Assembly (NCBI GenBank): GCA_017475805.1
Contig: JAFVEW010000174.1
Span: forward strand, 1-9,386
Length of the DNA: 9,386 nt
Direction: 5' to 3'
Origin: Synergistaceae bacterium
GTDB taxonomy: Bacteria > Synergistota > Synergistia > Synergistales > Aminobacteriaceae
The notes beneath the pieces are model-generated. The model had not been told where the DNA came from. It did no database searches and was given only the letters and a program-made list of their open reading frames with translations. How positions within the stretch are numbered: the stretch's first letter is position 1; every line of letters starts with the position of its first letter. Of this stretch, positions 9,147 through 9,386 are shown piece by piece. A program made the position numbers and the translations under genes.

Positions 9147-9386
9147 AGAATATAGAACTATTTCAAGCATTTCCGGCCCTCTTATGATGGTCGAAAAAAC
9201 TCAGGACGTTCGCTATGATGAACTTGTAGAAATCACGTTAGGCAACGGCGAAAAGCGTCGCGGCAGAGTTCTTGAAATTGAGAGCGATAGAGCATTAGTT
9301 CAGGTCTTCGAGGGAACATCAGGAATTGAAAACGAAGATACAAAAGTTCGTTTCGTCGGCAAAGTTTTAACTTTACCTGTTGCCCG
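9136..9386 (+). CDS. ntpB: V-type ATPase subunit B, N-terminal part (runs off right edge)
   Basis: The first 83 codons plus two bases are present and open to the window end. This is the non-catalytic nucleotide-binding subunit that alternates with A in the head. The visible part is the N-terminal beta-barrel: [38 protein letters not shown] and [12 protein letters not shown], followed by [14 protein letters not shown], all typical of subunit B. The ATG is preceded by GGAGGTG (9123-9129) at optimal distance and overlaps the last 11 nt of ntpA, suggesting coupled translation. The nucleotide-binding domain and the following shaft gene (subunit D in the usual order) lie outside the window. Confidence 0.96.
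   Translation, partial: MLPREYRTISSISGPLMMVEKTQDVRYDELVEITLGNGEKRRGRVLEIESDRALVQVFEGTSGIENEDTKVRFVGKVLTLPVA

Overview
The window holds most of a bacterial V/A-type ATPase operon on the + strand and, divergent from it, a two-gene unit on the - strand. The AT-rich sequence, the strong GGAGG-type ribosome binding sites, the membrane GGDEF protein, the M13-type lipoprotein peptidase and the V-ATPase order (stalk F, I, K, E, C, G, A, B) fit an anaerobic bacterium. Synergistota or a Clostridia-type Firmicute are the best guesses. This placement is an inference, because no rRNA or other phylogenetic marker is present.

Layout. Positions 1-994 (-) carry the N-terminal part of a secreted or lipoprotein M13 (neprilysin/PepO-like) metallopeptidase that runs off the left edge. 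Six bases upstream of it (in its own direction), at 1001-2305 (-), lies a multi-pass membrane protein with a C-terminal GGDEF domain whose signature reads YGDEF. Positions 2306-2543 are a very AT-rich divergent control region. It has a near-consensus sigma-70-type promoter for the ATPase operon, a 12-bp perfect palindrome filling most of that promoter's spacer, and a perfect 13-bp tandem repeat. From 2544 to the right edge the ATPase genes are tightly packed: ntpF (peripheral stalk), ntpI (membrane a/I subunit), ntpK (proteolipid), ntpE (stalk), ntpC (central d/C subunit), ntpG (subunit F), ntpA (catalytic A) and the first 83 codons of ntpB.

How the genes work together. NtpA and NtpB form the A3B3 catalytic head, NtpG and NtpC belong to the central stalk, NtpE and NtpF form the peripheral stalks, and NtpI with the NtpK ring forms the ion channel. 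NtpK keeps all five side chains or positions that bind Na+ in the Enterococcus hirae ring, so a Na+-coupled enzyme is likely.

Most notable anomaly. The catalytic subunit gene has an in-frame TAG at codon 30 (7440-7442), inside a conserved part of the N-terminal beta-barrel. Family-like sequence continues in the same frame on both sides. Two other genes here (ntpC and ntpA itself) use TAG as their true stop, so a general reassignment of TAG is not supported. A sequence error, a nonsense mutation, site-specific readthrough/suppression or reinitiation remain open.
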